Positions 5,932 to 7,632 of a DNA stretch of 7,632 nt are shown here, in pieces; positions within the stretch are counted from its first letter, which is position 1, and each line of letters begins with the position of its first letter. Under the pieces are notes generated by a model. The model made no database searches, was not told the DNA's origin, and worked only from the letters and a program-made list of their open reading frames with translations. The translations under genes and the position numbers were made by a program. The stretch is taken from assembly GCA_001803565.1 (NCBI GenBank), contig MHDQ01000164.1, forward strand, positions 1 through 7,632, written 5' to 3'. Source of the DNA: Nitrospinae bacterium RIFCSPLOWO2_12_FULL_45_22. Lineage in GTDB: Bacteria; 2-12-FULL-45-22.

Positions 5932-6501
5932 CTATAAAAAATCTTCTAATACATGAATCCTCACCGGATGGCTTTTACCTTTGACCCGGATAGGATCTAA
6001 GGGCCGGGTAATTACTTTACCCCTGGTCTTTTCATAGGTCTTCTCTCCTATCAGGATCTCGCCTTTACGGGCCAGGGCCTGGAGGCGGAAGGCCAGGGTC
6101 ACCGTATCACCAATAGCGGTATAGTTTAGTCTATGCTCCGAGCCCATATTACCAATAACCGCTGGGCCAGTATTTATCCCGATACCTACCTGGATATCCT
6201 TATCACTGTCTTTATATGGATATGGTTCCATCCTACTCAAGGTTTTGTGTATTTCGAGGGCAGCCGAGACCGCCCTAAAGGCACTATCCTCTTGATACAT
6301 GGGCACCCCAAAAAGGGCCATTAAACTGTCACCCATAAACTTATCCACCCAGCCATGATAGTTAAAGACAATATCAGTGATAGTTTGAAAGTGGCGGTTT
6401 AATAGGCTCACGATGGCTTCAGGAGACATATCGTCGGTCAAGGCACTGAACTCCCTTATATCCACCAGCAGGACGCTTATTTCTTGTAATTTCCCATCCA
6501 A
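5932..6501 (-). CDS. Stand-alone class III nucleotide cyclase domain, probably decaying
   Basis: A 189-residue class III adenylate/guanylate cyclase catalytic domain, which would make cAMP or cGMP from ATP or GTP. Metal-binding Asp residues are present as D14 (LLVDIREFS) and D58 (KFMGDSLMALFG). K54 and T128 (LNYTAIGDTV) sit at the purine-specifying positions and point to ATP. R139 of the transition-state pair is kept, but its partner Asn is T135 (TVTLAFRL instead of the usual TVNLAARL), so activity may be low. Most homologues carry a sensor domain before the cyclase; none is here. The only start in frame before the domain is TTG at 6501, without a ribosome site. An ATG at 6543 in the same frame has an ideal GGAGG but meets TAG after six codons. 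The 3' end may also be shifted at a T6 run (5936-5941). It may be a pseudogene or translated by restart. Confidence 0.8.
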   Translation of the reverse strand: MDGKLQEISVLLVDIREFSALTDDMSPEAIVSLLNRHFQTITDIVFNYHGWVDKFMGDSLMALFGVPMYQEDSAFRAVSAALEIHKTLSRMEPYPYKDSDKDIQVGIGINTGPAVIGNMGSEHRLNYTAIGDTVTLAFRLQALARKGEILIGEKTYEKTRGKVITRPLDPIRVKGKSHPVRIHVLEDFL

Positions 6502-6522
6502 TTTTATGTGGTAGCCATATCT

Positions 6523-6554
6523 CTAAGCAAAACAAAATGCCATCTCTCTCCTCC
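6523..6554 (-). promoter_or_regulatory. Ideal start signal followed by in-frame TAG before the cyclase
   Basis: On the - strand GGAGG (6554-6550) stands 6 bases before ATG (6543-6541). The frame reads MAFCFA, then TAG at 6525-6523, then RYGYHIK into the cyclase domain. Removing the stop would give one 203-residue cyclase. A second ATG at 6559, also with a good GGAGGA site (6571-6566), opens a different frame that ends at 6419 and resembles nothing known. Confidence 0.55.
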
Positions 6555-6580
6555 CTCATCCCGATTCCTCCATAAACATA

Positions 6581-6594
6581 TTTGTAATTACAAA
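6581..6594. promoter_or_regulatory. Perfect 14-bp palindrome in a divergent intergenic region
   Basis: TTTGTAATTACAAA is its own reverse complement. It lies between the cyclase reading left and the PEGA gene reading right, ten bases upstream of the first ribosome site on the - strand and just downstream of a possible -10 box (TACAAT on the - strand, 6606-6601). This is the size and position of a dimeric repressor operator. No regulator is encoded nearby. Confidence 0.4.
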
Positions 6595-6735
6595 GGAAGT
6601 ATTGTATGATTATCACCTGGTCACCATTGCCTATGTTTCTATGACTGATTACTAATAGCTTTCCACAAGTTATTGAGTAGTTACGGTTTGTTCTACATCT
6701 TCTCTTTATTAATCTATAGAAGGGGGGCAGAGGTA

Positions 6736-7113
6736 ATGAAAAAATCAATTTCTATAGGGATAATATTCTCCTACCTTTTTATTAACATTAGTTGCGCTAC
6801 GATAATGAAGGACAAAATGGATTTAATTTCTTTTTCCTCAGAACCTGATGGAGCAAAAATTCACGTAGATAATTATCCTGTTGCTGAAACCCCCGCTTCT
6901 GTTCCCTTAGAAAGAACTAAGCATAGTATTAATTTTAAAAAAGAAGGATACCAAACTGGTACTGCTATCATAGATAGGAGATTAGATTGGGGATGGTATA
7001 TTTTTGGAAATATTGTCTTTGGAGGAATAGTAGGTTGGATAGTTGATGCCCTAACGAATGAAATGTGGAATTTAGAGCCCAAAAGAGTTCATGTGGTCTT
7101 AGAAAAAAAATAG
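6736..7113 (+). CDS. PEGA-domain lipoprotein
   Basis: A 125-residue putative lipoprotein. Residues 1-19 form a signal peptide (MKK, then a hydrophobic core) ending at C20 in the context INISCATI. The lipobox is imperfect, but Ser before Cys and ATI after it are typical. Residues 31-80 match a PEGA repeat: SSEPDGAKIHVDN, then TPASVPLE, then a KKEGYQ close. PEGA domains are common in surface proteins and are thought to bind other envelope parts. Residues 87-104 are a hydrophobic Gly-rich segment (FGNIVFGGIVGWIVDALT) found in many small lipoproteins with this layout. The frame opens upstream at a TTG (6673), but the ATG at 6736 starts a proper signal peptide and has a GAGG/GGGGGG purine tract before it. 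It lies 30 bases before the nuclease gene, so the two probably share a transcript. Confidence 0.8.
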   Translation: MKKSISIGIIFSYLFINISCATIMKDKMDLISFSSEPDGAKIHVDNYPVAETPASVPLERTKHSINFKKEGYQTGTAIIDRRLDWGWYIFGNIVFGGIVGWIVDALTNEMWNLEPKRVHVVLEKK

Positions 7114-7143
7114 CCTTTTACATGTAATAAGAGGGTTTGAGGG

Positions 7144-7632
7144 ATGAAAAAATTCATCTGGCCTATACTGGCTTTTAGTTTATTATTTCTCTCATTTTCC
7201 CCTCAAATATTTGCTACCTATAGTTCTGATGCTATTACTGCGAAGTGTACTCGGGTTATAGATGGCGATACCATAGAAGTAGAATATTATGGCAAGAAGG
7301 ATAAAGTAAGACTAATCGGGGTTGACACCCCAGAGACAAAGGATCCCAGAAAGCCAGTCCAATATTTCGGAAAAGAAGCTACTGAATTTACTAGAAGGGT
7401 AGTTGAAGGAGAAAATGTCAAATTAGAATTTGACCAAACTTTAAGAGATAAGTATGACCGTCTATTGGCTTATGTCTATCTTCCTAGCGGGGAGATGTTA
7501 AATGCCAAACTTATCAAAGAAGGTTATGGACATGCGTACACCAAATATCCCTTTAAATATTTAGAGGAATTTCGACTCTATGAGAAACAAGCCAGGGAGA
7601 AAGGATTGGGGTTATGGGGCGAAAGAAAAGTA
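7144..7632 (+). CDS. Secreted staphylococcal-nuclease-type enzyme (3' end cut by window)
   Basis: The first 163 residues of a thermonuclease-family protein, a calcium-dependent phosphodiesterase fold that cuts DNA and RNA. Residues 1-24 are a signal peptide (MKKFIWPILA, hydrophobic core, cleavage after IFA), so it is exported. All catalytic positions of the S. aureus enzyme are matched: D40 and D42 (VIDGDT) for metal, R56 (KVRLIG), D61, T62 and E64 (VDTPET), and R106 (DKYDRLLAYVY). The end YEKQAREKGLGLWGE is the usual last helix and Trp, so only a short tail or an extra C-terminal domain is missing. GAGGG at 7131-7135 lies 8 bases before the ATG. With the PEGA lipoprotein it forms an envelope or secreted pair; feeding on external DNA is a possible role, by inference. 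Confidence 0.93.
   Translation, partial: MKKFIWPILAFSLLFLSFSPQIFATYSSDAITAKCTRVIDGDTIEVEYYGKKDKVRLIGVDTPETKDPRKPVQYFGKEATEFTRRVVEGENVKLEFDQTLRDKYDRLLAYVYLPSGEMLNAKLIKEGYGHAYTKYPFKYLEEFRLYEKQAREKGLGLWGERKV

Noticed and set aside
6523-6525. TAG as pyrrolysine or another recoded amino acid
   Set aside because: TAG ends yjbQ and the PEGA gene at the expected places, and cyclases have no known use of pyrrolysine.
6673-6735. TTG start extending the PEGA lipoprotein
   Set aside because: The extension would bury the signal peptide; the ATG at 6736 begins a standard MKK signal sequence.
6419-6748. Open frame of 109 codons on the - strand over the cyclase start
   Set aside because: No recognisable domain and unlikely composition. 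The ATG at 6559 has a good ribosome site, so a short peptide cannot be fully excluded.

Overview
The window is bacterial. It carries a family A DNA polymerase I, Shine-Dalgarno-led genes, a near-consensus sigma-70 promoter and secretion signals of bacterial type. The lineage cannot be fixed from sequence alone. Intergenic arrays of a TYATTRG-type repeat and short lineage-neutral genes suggest a genome from a poorly sampled phylum, but that is only an impression.

Left block (1-4954, all + strand): a strong promoter (7-35) precedes a CDP-alcohol phosphatidyltransferase with an inositol-phosphate-synthase-like flavour. Two UspA-type universal stress proteins follow, then polA, whose start lies 3 bases after the second usp stop, and then a YjbQ/UPF0047 protein. 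The layout reads as one operon. Two intergenic gaps are filled by related short repeats: a large compound inverted repeat between the usp genes (1240-1315), and a seven-unit heptamer array between polA and yjbQ (4491-4539). The polymerase keeps its 5'-nuclease and polymerase active sites, but its 3'-5' proofreading residues are degraded.

Middle block (4955-6501, - strand): a secreted, membrane-anchored coiled-coil protein is built from DNA-level tandem repeats that switch from 7-residue to 11-residue periods. Upstream of it is a short spacer with an extended -10 promoter and a G-quadruplex motif. Beyond that is a stand-alone class III nucleotide cyclase domain with several signs of decay: an in-frame TAG just after an ideal start signal, a lost transition-state Asn, and a likely frameshift at a T6 run.

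Right block (6736-7632, + strand): a PEGA-domain lipoprotein and a secreted staphylococcal-nuclease-type enzyme, the latter cut by the window end, are read as a pair. Their codons are visibly richer in A/T than those of the polA block, so this part may be accessory DNA.

No clear new multi-gene defence or mobile system is visible. The most unusual signals are the repeat arrays, the degenerate proofreading site, the broken cyclase gene and the promoter overlapped by a G-quadruplex motif.
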